This document shows, in pieces, positions 1 to 6,671 of a stretch of 10,795 bases of DNA. The DNA is from Patescibacteria group bacterium (GTDB taxonomy: Bacteria > Patescibacteriota > UBA1384 > JAHJRZ01). Location: the NCBI GenBank assembly GCA_018830605.1, contig JAHJRZ010000014.1, forward strand, positions 1 through 10,795, in the 5' to 3' direction. Made by a program: the position numbers and the translations under genes. Below the pieces are notes generated by a model, which was given only the letters and a program-made list of their open reading frames with translations, was not told where the DNA came from and did not search any database. The first letter of the stretch is position 1. Every line of letters starts with the position of its first letter.

Positions 1-2
1 AG

Positions 3-281
3 TTTGAATCTAAATTAGGCAATCCGGGAGCCGCTGCCGTATATTTGCATTATCTTAAACCAGGAACAGGAGACAACAGAGGAATACTTATAGGGAAGAT
101 GCGAATTTTAGAAGACGCACACGCAAATAAACTTGATCGAGAAGGAGGGTTTAGAATCCCTGATGGAGCAACGGCAGCAGAGGTAGATAAACTAGCACAA
201 CGGTTGAAACCCTCAGCAAGATCCGCACTAAGGGCATCAGGCACTTATCGCAGAGCGATAATCGATGCAAGGCAACAATAA
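3..281 (+). CDS. C-terminal part of an unrecognised protein (5' truncated by window edge)
   Basis: An open frame enters from the left edge (first full codon at base 3, Phe-Glu-Ser-Lys) and ends at a TAA, giving 92 visible residues. There is a TTG codon at 45, but the frame is open and codes plausibly upstream of it (LGNPGAAAVY), so this is more likely the tail of a longer gene than a 78-residue protein. The visible part is rich in Ala, Arg, Gly and Lys, has no membrane segment and ends in a basic helix-like stretch (SARSALRASGTYRRAIIDAR). I do not recognise a family. It is convergent with htpX, with only 16 bp between the stop codons and no terminator hairpin there. That it is a real gene is supported by frame length and composition only. 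Confidence 0.55.
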   Translation, partial: FESKLGNPGAAAVYLHYLKPGTGDNRGILIGKMRILEDAHANKLDREGGFRIPDGATAAEVDKLAQRLKPSARSALRASGTYRRAIIDARQQ

Positions 282-297
282 CTTTGTAGTAAATTAA

Positions 298-1200
298 TCA
301 TTCGACAATCATCTCCCGAAGCCGTTTTTTCCTATCTTTAATTGACGGGTGGGTGGAAAAAAGATTGGCAAAAAAAGAATTTCCTTCTTCTCTTTGCGAC
401 TGTTTTTTTACAGGATTAACAATATAAAGATGCGCCGTGGCGCGGTTGGCTACTTCAAGAGGCTCTTTATCGGCTGATATTTTTTCGAGCGCCAGGGCCA
501 ATCCGTCTGGATAACGAGTCAAAAGCGCGGCCGAAGCGTCAGCCAGATACTCCCTTTTTCTGGAAACAGCCAGCTGAATTAAAACGGCAAAGATAGGCGA
601 GATAATTAAAAGCAGAAGACCGACCAAAAGTAAAACTCCTCCTCCACCCTCTCCATCAGAACGGCGGCGAAAAAACATAGTGCGCAGAGAAAAATCCGAA
701 ATCAAGACAATAACACCGACCAAAGTAACGATAACAGTCTGCAAAAGAATATCCCAATTGCCAATATGAGATAGTTCATGCGCCACTACCCCTTCGAGCT
801 CAACTTTTTCCAATTTTTGTAAGATCCCAGTGGTAAAACAAACAACCGCATGGTCGGGATTTCTGCCGGTGGCAAAAGCATTGGGCGCGGAATCATCAAT
901 CATATAAATTTTAGGCATCGGAAGACCGGCCGTGATGCAGAGATTTTCAACCAATCTATAAAGCTCGGGGTTGTCTTTTTTCTTAATCGGGCCGCGGGCG
1001 CGCGACATAGTAAGAACTATTTTGTCCGAGTAATAATAAGAAATCCAAGATTGGGTGACGGCAATTATAACCGCAATCACTAAAATAAATTGGTTATCAA
1101 AAATATAAGAAAGCGCCCAGCCGAGCCCAATAATAAAAATTACAAAAAAGAAGATGAGGAAAAAAGTATTGCGCTTGTTAGAGTCAATCTCTTTATACAT
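298..1200 (-). CDS. htpX: HtpX-family membrane zinc metalloprotease (M48)
   Basis: Integral-membrane M48 protease that in characterised bacteria cleaves damaged or misassembled membrane proteins on the cytoplasmic side, acting with FtsH in envelope quality control. The 300 residues match HtpX in length and order: two N-terminal membrane segments (about 13-31 and 36-56), the FATGRNP motif (109-115), the zinc motif HELSH (141-145; His141, His145, catalytic Glu142), two more hydrophobic segments (about 151-169 and 188-210), the third zinc ligand Glu217 within SRKREYLAD with Asp221, and the C-terminal FSTHPS motif (281-286). A Gly-rich loop (184-188) precedes the last membrane segment. ATG start; the upstream gene stops 6 bp before it and there is no strong Shine-Dalgarno, so translation is probably coupled. 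It is the last gene of the cluster, with lemA two genes upstream, a pairing common in bacteria. All key residues are present, so it should be active. Confidence 0.95.
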   Translation of the reverse strand: MYKEIDSNKRNTFFLIFFFVIFIIGLGWALSYIFDNQFILVIAVIIAVTQSWISYYYSDKIVLTMSRARGPIKKKDNPELYRLVENLCITAGLPMPKIYMIDDSAPNAFATGRNPDHAVVCFTTGILQKLEKVELEGVVAHELSHIGNWDILLQTVIVTLVGVIVLISDFSLRTMFFRRRSDGEGGGGVLLLVGLLLLIISPIFAVLIQLAVSRKREYLADASAALLTRYPDGLALALEKISADKEPLEVANRATAHLYIVNPVKKQSQREEGNSFFANLFSTHPSIKDRKKRLREMIVE

Positions 1201-1206
1201 TTATCT

Positions 1207-2295
1207 TTAAAGAAATTTAAATGAAGTCAGAATCTTTTCAAAGACTTCGGCTGTGGCTGTTTCCCGCGAAGCGCCATACTCCCCGAAATTTTGGCTGATA
1301 ATAAAAATTCGATCGCTATGCATAAAATAGACGAGATCAAGATTAGCACTATTATCTGTGTATTTATAAGCCGTCTCGCCAGCAACAGTAAATTTAGTGT
1401 ATTTGCTTAATTCTTTCCCGCCCGCAGTCAGATATTTTTCGATAGTGGGGGTATGAGTATAATTGTCTTCGCTCCTAATATCAAAAGAGGTCCTCTCTCC
1501 GTAAGAAAACTGGGTTATTTTTCCGCTCTCAAGCTCAATTACAGCCGTGCTCTGGCCTGGGCTCAATTTTGTATCAGCCGGATAATCAAAGCTAAACTTA
1601 TAAGTATTATTAGTATAGAGCTGATATTGTATGGCAGGAGACGGACTTGAACTGGTTGTCGCCTTGTCAAAATCGACTGTTTTAATCATCTTATCAAGGG
1701 TCTCTTTGTTCTCCTCAAAAGCCGCCAAGGAATAAGTCTTATTATTATTAACCACCACATAATTAAAAGAATCTTTATCAACCATTTGGTTACGGCACTT
1801 ATAAAGCTCGGCTGAAACTCCGCCAATTTTTGTGTCAGATGGCTTCTCGCAGCTGCTCTCCGAAGAGTACTCTGATTTTCGATCTCCCTCAAGTATAGTT
1901 AAAGCTACATCATAAACCAATTCTGTTTCCGGGTTTGCTTTCAGTTTTTCTATGTCAGCACTTAAATCTTTATCATAAAATGAAACCGAAATAAACGAAC
2001 CAGATGCAAGACTGGTTGGAAATTCAGCATACTGCCAATCCTTGGGATACTTAATCAAGAAATCATAAGTAGAATTGGAATATGTCTGCCAGTCTTTAGT
2101 CTCATCAACCGTGCCTTGACGATGCCAAGAGACAGTCTCACCCCACGGCGAACACCAAAGAATAAAATAAACTCCTCCGCCGACAATCAAGGAGAAAGCT
2201 AAAATTAAAGTGATTGCCCAAATTCCCCGGATATAACCCCTTGGTTTATCCGGCTCCAATCCTACTTCTTTTAATTTATCTTTGTCCTGTGTCAT
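1207..2295 (-). CDS. Membrane-anchored protein with two PsbP-like repeats
   Basis: 362 residues: a short charged cytoplasmic head (1-22), one membrane segment (about 24-46), then an extracytoplasmic part made of two similar domains. Each starts with the same signature: YSNSTYDFLIKYPKDW (72-87) and YTNNTYKFSFDYP (227-239). Each also ends alike, in a helix then strand: LDKMIKTVDF (200-209) and FEKILTSFKF (352-361). A Ser/Pro linker (213-222) separates them. This pattern fits the PsbP/MOG1-like fold often seen in anchored CPR proteins; the fold is inferred from the signature and no biochemical role is known. Cys149 and Cys167 in repeat 1 could form a disulphide; repeat 2 lacks them. The start overlaps the lemA stop in an ATGA, so translation is coupled to lemA, and htpX follows after 6 bp. 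The context suggests a role in the envelope, perhaps as partner or substrate adaptor of the LemA/HtpX pair. Confidence 0.8.
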   Translation of the reverse strand: MTQDKDKLKEVGLEPDKPRGYIRGIWAITLILAFSLIVGGGVYFILWCSPWGETVSWHRQGTVDETKDWQTYSNSTYDFLIKYPKDWQYAEFPTSLASGSFISVSFYDKDLSADIEKLKANPETELVYDVALTILEGDRKSEYSSESSCEKPSDTKIGGVSAELYKCRNQMVDKDSFNYVVVNNNKTYSLAAFEENKETLDKMIKTVDFDKATTSSSPSPAIQYQLYTNNTYKFSFDYPADTKLSPGQSTAVIELESGKITQFSYGERTSFDIRSEDNYTHTPTIEKYLTAGGKELSKYTKFTVAGETAYKYTDNSANLDLVYFMHSDRIFIISQNFGEYGASRETATAEVFEKILTSFKFL

Positions 2296-2855
2296 AAATT
2301 AACCTCTGGCGCCTCTTTGGCTTTTTCCACTTGCGATTCCTCTATCTCAAACAAGGACATCCTTTTATAACTGAAGATTGAAGCAATAATGTTTGAAGGA
2401 AAGGATTCAATCTTAATATTCAAATCCCTGACATTAGCATTATAAAATCGGCGCGCCGCTTCGATCTTGTCTTCAGTATCAGTCAATTCGCGCTGTAATT
2501 CTAAAAAATTGGTCGAGGCCTTGAGATCAGGATAATTTTCCGCGACCGCGAAAAGTGATTTTAGAGCATCAGTCAGCATATTCTCTGCTTTCTGCTGATC
2601 TTCCACTCCCTTGGCGGAAATCGCGTTGGCGCGTGTTTCCGTCACCTTTTCAAAAACCTCACGTTCATGAGCGGCATAACCTTTAACCGTCTTAATTAAA
2701 TTAGGAATTAGGTCATAACGGCGCTTCAATTGCACATCAATATCTGACCAGGCCTCTTGGGTCCTATTTTTAAGCCGGACCAAAACATTAAAAATGCCGA
2801 CCACATACAAGACCAAGACGACGACAATAATTACTAACACCCAAACAATTATCAT
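2292..2855 (-). CDS. lemA: LemA family protein
   Basis: 187 residues, the usual LemA length. One N-terminal membrane segment (about 3-25) is followed by the long-helix LemA domain: NRTQEAWSDIDVQLKRRYDL around 30-49, then IPNLIKTVKGYAAHE (50-64), VTETRA (71-76), the AENYPDLKA block (105-113) with FLELQREL (117-124), TEDKIEAARRFYN (127-139) and SFPSNIIASIF (151-161). LemA proteins form mostly helical, membrane-tethered bundles; their biochemical role is not settled, but they are often encoded beside htpX and DUF2207 genes, as here. The ATG is preceded by GGAGGT (2860-2865, four-base spacer), one of the best ribosome sites in the window. The gene stops in a TGA that overlaps the next gene's ATG. 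A short charged C-terminal tail (EEKAKEAP-like, 172-187) follows the domain. Family assignment is secure; function is only that of the family. Confidence 0.95.
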   Translation of the reverse strand: MIIVWVLVIIVVVLVLYVVGIFNVLVRLKNRTQEAWSDIDVQLKRRYDLIPNLIKTVKGYAAHEREVFEKVTETRANAISAKGVEDQQKAENMLTDALKSLFAVAENYPDLKASTNFLELQRELTDTEDKIEAARRFYNANVRDLNIKIESFPSNIIASIFSYKRMSLFEIEESQVEKAKEAPEVNL

Positions 2856-2859
2856 TTTT

Positions 2860-2865
2860 ACCTCC
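2860..2865 (-). promoter_or_regulatory. Shine-Dalgarno site of lemA (GGAGGT)
   Basis: GGAGGT followed by AAAA and the lemA ATG. It sits in the 20-bp gap after the upstream stop codon and fixes the lemA start at 2855. Confidence 0.7.
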
Positions 2866-2875
2866 GATCTATTAT

Positions 2876-4399
2876 TTAATTGCCTTTTATTTTATAAATC
2901 CAATAGCTGCCTATCTCCTCGCCCTCTGGATCGGTCTTAACTTCCAGAATTGAGGTTATTTCACAACTCGACCCGTCGACGGATTTATAGCCATAATAAT
3001 ACTTGTCCGTCATCGGATCAAGGGGCAGAGAATCTATAAATTTCGGCACGAGCGCGTTTTTAAGATTTGAAGTCTCATCCTTAGTCTTCTCTACCAAACC
3101 TAAAGTTGAAGGGTAATTACCATTCTGAACTTTGTAGGCCAAGAGCGCATCTTGGATTTTTTTAAGGTCAGCCTTGCGCTGCTTGTCCCTCTCTTGCGAC
3201 GAATCAGAAATAAAGGCACTCTTCACCTCTTTCCAATCTTTCTCAATTATTTCTTCTGAAGAGGGAAGGGTAATTTGAATGTTGGAGCCAATATCTTTAA
3301 AATTAATAACGAGCTTATTGCCAAGACTTAAATCTTCAAGACTATTATTAGCTGATACTTCTAATTTATAGATCAAATGGTCTCTCTTCCCAAGATAAAA
3401 TTTAATTGACTGATAGGATACGCCCCTAGCCAACCAAGAGATCGCAGGCAAATTATTATCAAGATAAATTTGAAAGGCCGGACTATTTATCTTTAATTGA
3501 TAAACATAGCAAGCAACTCCATTTACCTTCTCAAAGCTGATTCTCTCGCCGCCGACCGCAAGATCGGCTAATTTTGAGGCGCTCTTTGTCTCCTCTGATG
3601 AAGAAGACATTGATTTAATCTCCAGCCAATCTTTATCAAGACCCATAATATTTTTTAGAGTTTCGCTTTTTAGATAAATATCAGAACTGTCATAGATGGT
3701 CGTTAAATCAATCGCCGAATCGCCAGCTAAGAGATTATTTACGGCCGTAGAATCAGAACTGACCTCAGTCGCAAAATTAAGCTCCATTTTATCCTTATTT
3801 TGAATCTTGGCATTAATCTTAACCTCGCCTTGAAGATCAAGATCTTCGTCCCAAACTCCCAAGGCCGAATCTTGAGAAGAAGTTAAAAAGAGATCAGCTT
3901 TAGTTGAACCTTCAAGCTTAAAGCTCTTGCCTTTCATTTTATTGAAAGAATCAGCCAGGGCTGCTTTAGAGTCCAAAGGCAGACCGCCCCACAACTTTTC
4001 TAGACGGATAGCGCCGTAATATTTTTCTATTCCCAGATTAAGAATTCCCCACTCATTGACAAATATTGTGCCGGTTAAGAGTAAAATAATAACAATTATG
4101 ATAACTATGCCCCAACAACAACCCTTACTTTTATTTTCTGAAGGAATATTAAGCTTCTGTCCGCCTGCTTGAGGCTTGACCTCTGGCTCTGGCTTAGATG
4201 ATTGCGGTTTAGCAAAAACATCCTCTACTTCTTCATTTGAAGAAGTTTTGAGGGGCTGCTCCGGCATCTTTAATGAATCTGAAGAATCACTCTCTTCTTG
4301 CGGAGGAGAAAAATTATCAACCTTGGGCGTCGGCTCTTGATTAACCTCAGAATCGCCAAAGGCTGGAGGAACTTTAAATTCTTTTTCTTCTTCTGCCAC
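2876..4399 (-). CDS. Anchored protein with pilin-like (T2SS G-type) C-terminal domain
   Basis: 507 residues in four parts. Residues 1-92 are acidic, Pro/Ser/Glu-rich and probably disordered cytoplasmic sequence. SKGCCWG and a membrane segment follow (about 95-114), with two Cys at the membrane edge. Residues 130-380 are an extracytoplasmic, beta-rich domain (repeated KLEGSTKADL-, KINAKIQNKDKMEL-type strands), possibly LolA/LppX-like, which I cannot confirm. Residues 404-507 look like the globular domain of type II secretion pseudopilins: RKADLKKIQDALLAYKVQNG (408-427) NYPSTL, then LPLDPMTDKYYYGY (458-471). There is no prepilin peptidase site at the N terminus and the membrane helix is internal, so it is not a processed pilin. 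The start is GTG, chosen because AAGGAGG (4404-4410) sits four bases upstream. It is downstream of the DUF2207 gene and 20 bp upstream of lemA. Role unknown; an envelope function is inferred from its neighbours. Confidence 0.75.
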   Translation of the reverse strand: MAEEEKEFKVPPAFGDSEVNQEPTPKVDNFSPPQEESDSSDSLKMPEQPLKTSSNEEVEDVFAKPQSSKPEPEVKPQAGGQKLNIPSENKSKGCCWGIVIIIVIILLLTGTIFVNEWGILNLGIEKYYGAIRLEKLWGGLPLDSKAALADSFNKMKGKSFKLEGSTKADLFLTSSQDSALGVWDEDLDLQGEVKINAKIQNKDKMELNFATEVSSDSTAVNNLLAGDSAIDLTTIYDSSDIYLKSETLKNIMGLDKDWLEIKSMSSSSEETKSASKLADLAVGGERISFEKVNGVACYVYQLKINSPAFQIYLDNNLPAISWLARGVSYQSIKFYLGKRDHLIYKLEVSANNSLEDLSLGNKLVINFKDIGSNIQITLPSSEEIIEKDWKEVKSAFISDSSQERDKQRKADLKKIQDALLAYKVQNGNYPSTLGLVEKTKDETSNLKNALVPKFIDSLPLDPMTDKYYYGYKSVDGSSCEITSILEVKTDPEGEEIGSYWIYKIKGN

Positions 4400-4403
4400 A
4401 AAC

Positions 4404-4410
4404 CCTCCTT
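4404..4410 (-). promoter_or_regulatory. Shine-Dalgarno site fixing a GTG start
   Basis: AAGGAGG, then GTTT, then GTG at 4399. The strong site with a short spacer is the reason for accepting the GTG as the start of the pilin-like gene. Confidence 0.7.
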
Positions 4411-4444
4411 ATACTAAATAACAAATCTCTCTGTCGAAGCCAGA

Positions 4445-4459
4445 TCCCGCTTCGCGGGA
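4445..4459. other. GC-rich hairpin in the leader of the pilin-like gene
   Basis: TCCCGC-TTC-GCGGGA, a perfect 6-bp stem with a 3-base loop in an otherwise AT-rich 91-bp gap. Neither strand has a T-run after it, so it does not look like an intrinsic terminator. It lies between the extended -10 element at 4480-4488 and the GTG start, so it would sit in the 5' leader. It may be an mRNA stabiliser or processing site, or a copy of a dispersed palindromic repeat; one copy in this window cannot decide. Confidence 0.6.
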
Positions 4460-4479
4460 AAATCACAAATATCAAATAC

Positions 4480-4488
4480 ATTATATCA
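4480..4488 (-). promoter_or_regulatory. Extended -10 promoter (TGATATAAT) inside the cluster
   Basis: TGATATAAT is a perfect TGn-TATAAT extended -10. It sits just past the DUF2207 stop codon. The place for a -35 falls in the Gly-codon repeat of DUF2207 and reads GGTGGT, so there is no -35 match. Transcription would start near 4473, giving a leader of about 70 bases with the hairpin. It would let the pilin-like/lemA/htpX half of the cluster be expressed apart from rplI. The eleven bases TGTGATATAAT also occur in the promoter at 7594. Confidence 0.55.
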
Positions 4489-4490
4489 CA

Positions 4491-6155
4491 TTATCCAGCG
4501 CCACCACCACCCCCGCCGGCGCCGCCTCCTCCGCCTCCGCCGCCAAAGCCCGAACCAGAGCCTATCCCAGAGCCGCCAGACGGACCAGAAAATGAACTTG
4601 AAGTTCCAGAATTAAAAGAGAAGATAGAACCAACAAAATAAGCAGTAGAAAATGATCGGGCAAAATTTGGGTCAGAACTCGAATACCATCCGGGCGGAGC
4701 TATCTTTAAAGCCAAAAATCTATTGGCCCATTCTTTTTCCACTCTCATCACCACCGCGTAGGGTAGGTACTGTTCAAAAACCTGCTCGTCGATTTCTCCC
4801 TGACCAAATCGGTCAGTCATAGTTAAAAACAGTTTAAAGCCTTGCCATCTCTCAAACTCAATTAAACCTAACCTTGTTTTTTTTGACATAAAGAAGGAAA
4901 CGATGAAGAGAGCCGCCATCCCGACGACCAGCCCCCCGCCAATCCAACCAGCGCCACGATAAAAAGATGAAAGAATGATGCCAATTATAAAAAATGTTAT
5001 GGAAAAAATGATTGAGACCGCTAAATATATCCCTCTTATTGTAAATGGATTAGTGATGAACCACTTCTTTCTCGTTCCCGCGTTATAAATTAAATTGTAA
5101 AGAGCTGGCAGTTTTTTATAAAATTTATCTTTCAAATCTTTAGTTGATTTTTTGCTGCTCGAGCCAAAAATATCTTCGGCAATCTTTTTCTCAATCTTAT
5201 CTAACCCCATAAATTCTTTTTTCTTTTCTAAATGATAAACATTTGAACCCAAAAACCCCTCTTTTTTTTCTTCGCGAATATGAAGATAACCTCTTTGAGC
5301 AAGAGTAAGCAGTGTTGCCACAACTTCTTTGGTATCAACCTTTTCATCAGCCAAAAGACCAACGAGCGCTACTGGCAGTTTTTTGTCAGGCGGGGCAAAT
5401 TCAGGTGCAATCGTGCCTCGGCCCGGCGCGTCCTTGCCTTTATACAACCAAAGAATAATGACTAAAATAATTGACAATATTCCCAAACCAATGCCAATTA
5501 ATTGAAAAATTTTAGTGCGGTTTAAATGATACTCAACCATCCCTTTGGGCCAGCCAGCGACGATCGTAAAATCAGTATAAGGCGCAAGGGTCCGTCCCTT
5601 GTAATAAAAAGTTTTATTATCCTGCGCTCCGCTTGAGGGATTTTCCGCCGTCGTGTAAAGGGCGGCCTTGAGCCCCTCCGGATCTGATTCTTGCGGCAGA
5701 TGAAGATAGACTTCTGCTTCCTCGACCTCGACTGACCGGTCAGCATAAATGGCATTAAAATAAAGCTCGTCCCAGCCTTTTTGGTAAGTAATAACCCCAT
5801 GCATCAAATAACTTAAAGTAAAGGTCCGTTCTTCATCAGTGGCGGCAAAATACCAAGTCACCTTCTGAGAATTTGAAGAGCTGTCGATCTTTAATTCCGG
5901 ATAATTCCTCAAAGTGTCGTCCTTGACTTGGATATCCGAAATATAATCTAAATCTTTATAGACCAAATCGCGATAAGCAAAACTATACTCGCCCTCAAAA
6001 TTAAAGGTCTGGTGCTCTTCGACTTTGACCGTTGAATCTTTATTCACATAAATATCAACAATAATCTTGGGATAATAATAAGATTTAGCGGAAGCAAAGC
6101 CTGGAATTAAGAGAACTAAAACAAATAATGCGCAAATTTCGAGTCTTGTTTTCAT
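4491..6155 (-). CDS. DUF2207 domain-containing membrane protein
   Basis: 554 residues with the usual DUF2207 plan. A signal peptide (1-23, ending FASA before KSYYYP) leads into an extracytoplasmic beta-rich domain (about 25-205: IIVDIYVNKDSTVKVEEHQTF near 31-51, the YRDLVYKDL segment, and WDELYFNAI at 128-136). A membrane segment follows (about 215-237), then a cytoplasmic winged-helix-like part (LPVALVGLLADEKVDTKEVVATLLTLAQRGYLHI-type block, 260-293), two more membrane segments (about 374-396 and 402-422), the FERWQGFKLFL motif (434-444), and the AVVMRVEKEWANRF segment (467-480). The tail is Ser/Gly-rich and ends in a nearly pure Gly run (537-554), typical of the family. Function is unknown across the family; an envelope role is inferred. 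ATG start with AAAGGA upstream. Only 13 bp separate it from the rplI stop, so it is almost certainly co-transcribed with rplI. Confidence 0.9.
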   Translation of the reverse strand: MKTRLEICALFVLVLLIPGFASAKSYYYPKIIVDIYVNKDSTVKVEEHQTFNFEGEYSFAYRDLVYKDLDYISDIQVKDDTLRNYPELKIDSSSNSQKVTWYFAATDEERTFTLSYLMHGVITYQKGWDELYFNAIYADRSVEVEEAEVYLHLPQESDPEGLKAALYTTAENPSSGAQDNKTFYYKGRTLAPYTDFTIVAGWPKGMVEYHLNRTKIFQLIGIGLGILSIILVIILWLYKGKDAPGRGTIAPEFAPPDKKLPVALVGLLADEKVDTKEVVATLLTLAQRGYLHIREEKKEGFLGSNVYHLEKKKEFMGLDKIEKKIAEDIFGSSSKKSTKDLKDKFYKKLPALYNLIYNAGTRKKWFITNPFTIRGIYLAVSIIFSITFFIIGIILSSFYRGAGWIGGGLVVGMAALFIVSFFMSKKTRLGLIEFERWQGFKLFLTMTDRFGQGEIDEQVFEQYLPYAVVMRVEKEWANRFLALKIAPPGWYSSSDPNFARSFSTAYFVGSIFSFNSGTSSSFSGPSGGSGIGSGSGFGGGGGGGGAGGGGGGAG

Positions 6156-6168
6156 GCCCCATCCTTTT

Positions 6169-6612
6169 CTACTTCTTTCTCTTCTTCTTACTCACAATAT
6201 TCACCAAAACTTCAGTCGTAATACCTCTGCCTAGATTAACAACCACTTTATGTTCTCCGGCTTCTTTGATTGGTTTTGTAATTTTTATTTGTTTTGACTT
6301 TAAACCTAATTTTTGGGCAATTTCCTTGCCTTTGACCGAGCCGAATATCTTCCGGCCGGCAATCAAGCGAACTTCAATCGTAATTGGATTTGATTTTAAT
6401 CTATCAGCTTGTTTTTGAAGCTCAGCCAATTCTTTTGATTCCTGCTCGCGCTTCTTTTCTATTTCTTTTTCAATCTTTAGAATTTCTTCCTTGGTGGCAA
6501 TTTTAGCTAAATTCCGCGGAAATAAAAAATTGCGGAAGTACCCCCTTTTGACTTCCTTGACTTCTCCTTTCTCGCCTAAATTTTCCACCGAATTTACAAG
6601 TATAATTTTCAT
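6169..6612 (-). CDS. rplI: Large-subunit ribosomal protein bL9
   Basis: bL9 binds 23S rRNA at the base of the L1 stalk and helps keep the reading frame. The 147 residues are full length: an N-terminal RNA-binding domain with the family signature (MKIILVNSVENLGEKGEV at 1-18 and GYFRNFLFPRNLA at 24-36), the long connecting helix rich in Lys/Glu (41-75), and the C-terminal domain with the IFGSVKGKEIAQKL motif (89-102) and EAGEHKVVVNLGRG (117-130). The C terminus is very basic (KKKRKK). In many bacteria rplI follows rpsF-ssb-rpsR; here none of these is upstream and the gene has its own promoter, with DUF2207 13 bp downstream. There is no Shine-Dalgarno before the ATG and the -10 element is only 8 bases away, which suggests a leaderless mRNA. 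From what is known of CPR, bL9 is missing from several groups (for example Microgenomates), so its presence is mildly informative. Confidence 0.97.
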   Translation of the reverse strand: MKIILVNSVENLGEKGEVKEVKRGYFRNFLFPRNLAKIATKEEILKIEKEIEKKREQESKELAELQKQADRLKSNPITIEVRLIAGRKIFGSVKGKEIAQKLGLKSKQIKITKPIKEAGEHKVVVNLGRGITTEVLVNIVSKKKRKK

Positions 6613-6620
6613 GCTCGTTT

Positions 6621-6649
6621 ATTTTAATCTAAGTAATGACTATCGTCAA
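6621..6649 (-). promoter_or_regulatory. Promoter of rplI (TTGACG-17-TAAAAT)
   Basis: -35 TTGACG at 6644-6649 (5 of 6 consensus), a 17-base spacer, and -10 TAAAAT at 6621-6626 (5 of 6). The ATG is 8 bases past the -10, so the expected start of transcription falls within about two bases of it. It should drive rplI and the envelope genes behind it, on a leaderless or nearly leaderless transcript. Confidence 0.75.
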
Positions 6650-6671
6650 GATTGCGCAGCTTTTAATTAGA

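Noticed and set aside
850..1083. Open frame on the + strand inside htpX
   Set aside because: Fully antisense to conserved HtpX coding sequence; no ribosome site or recognisable product.
4537..4555. Gly-codon run at the end of the DUF2207 gene as a tandem repeat element
   Set aside because: It is explained by the Gly-rich C-terminal tail that is normal in DUF2207 proteins.
5522..5800. Second - strand frame inside the DUF2207 gene
   Set aside because: Shifted reading of the DUF2207 extracytoplasmic domain; basic and low-sense composition, while the main frame matches the family throughout.
6128..6418. Open frame of 96 codons on the + strand
   Set aside because: It lies antisense over the well-supported rplI gene and reads as hydrophobic antisense text with no family signature.
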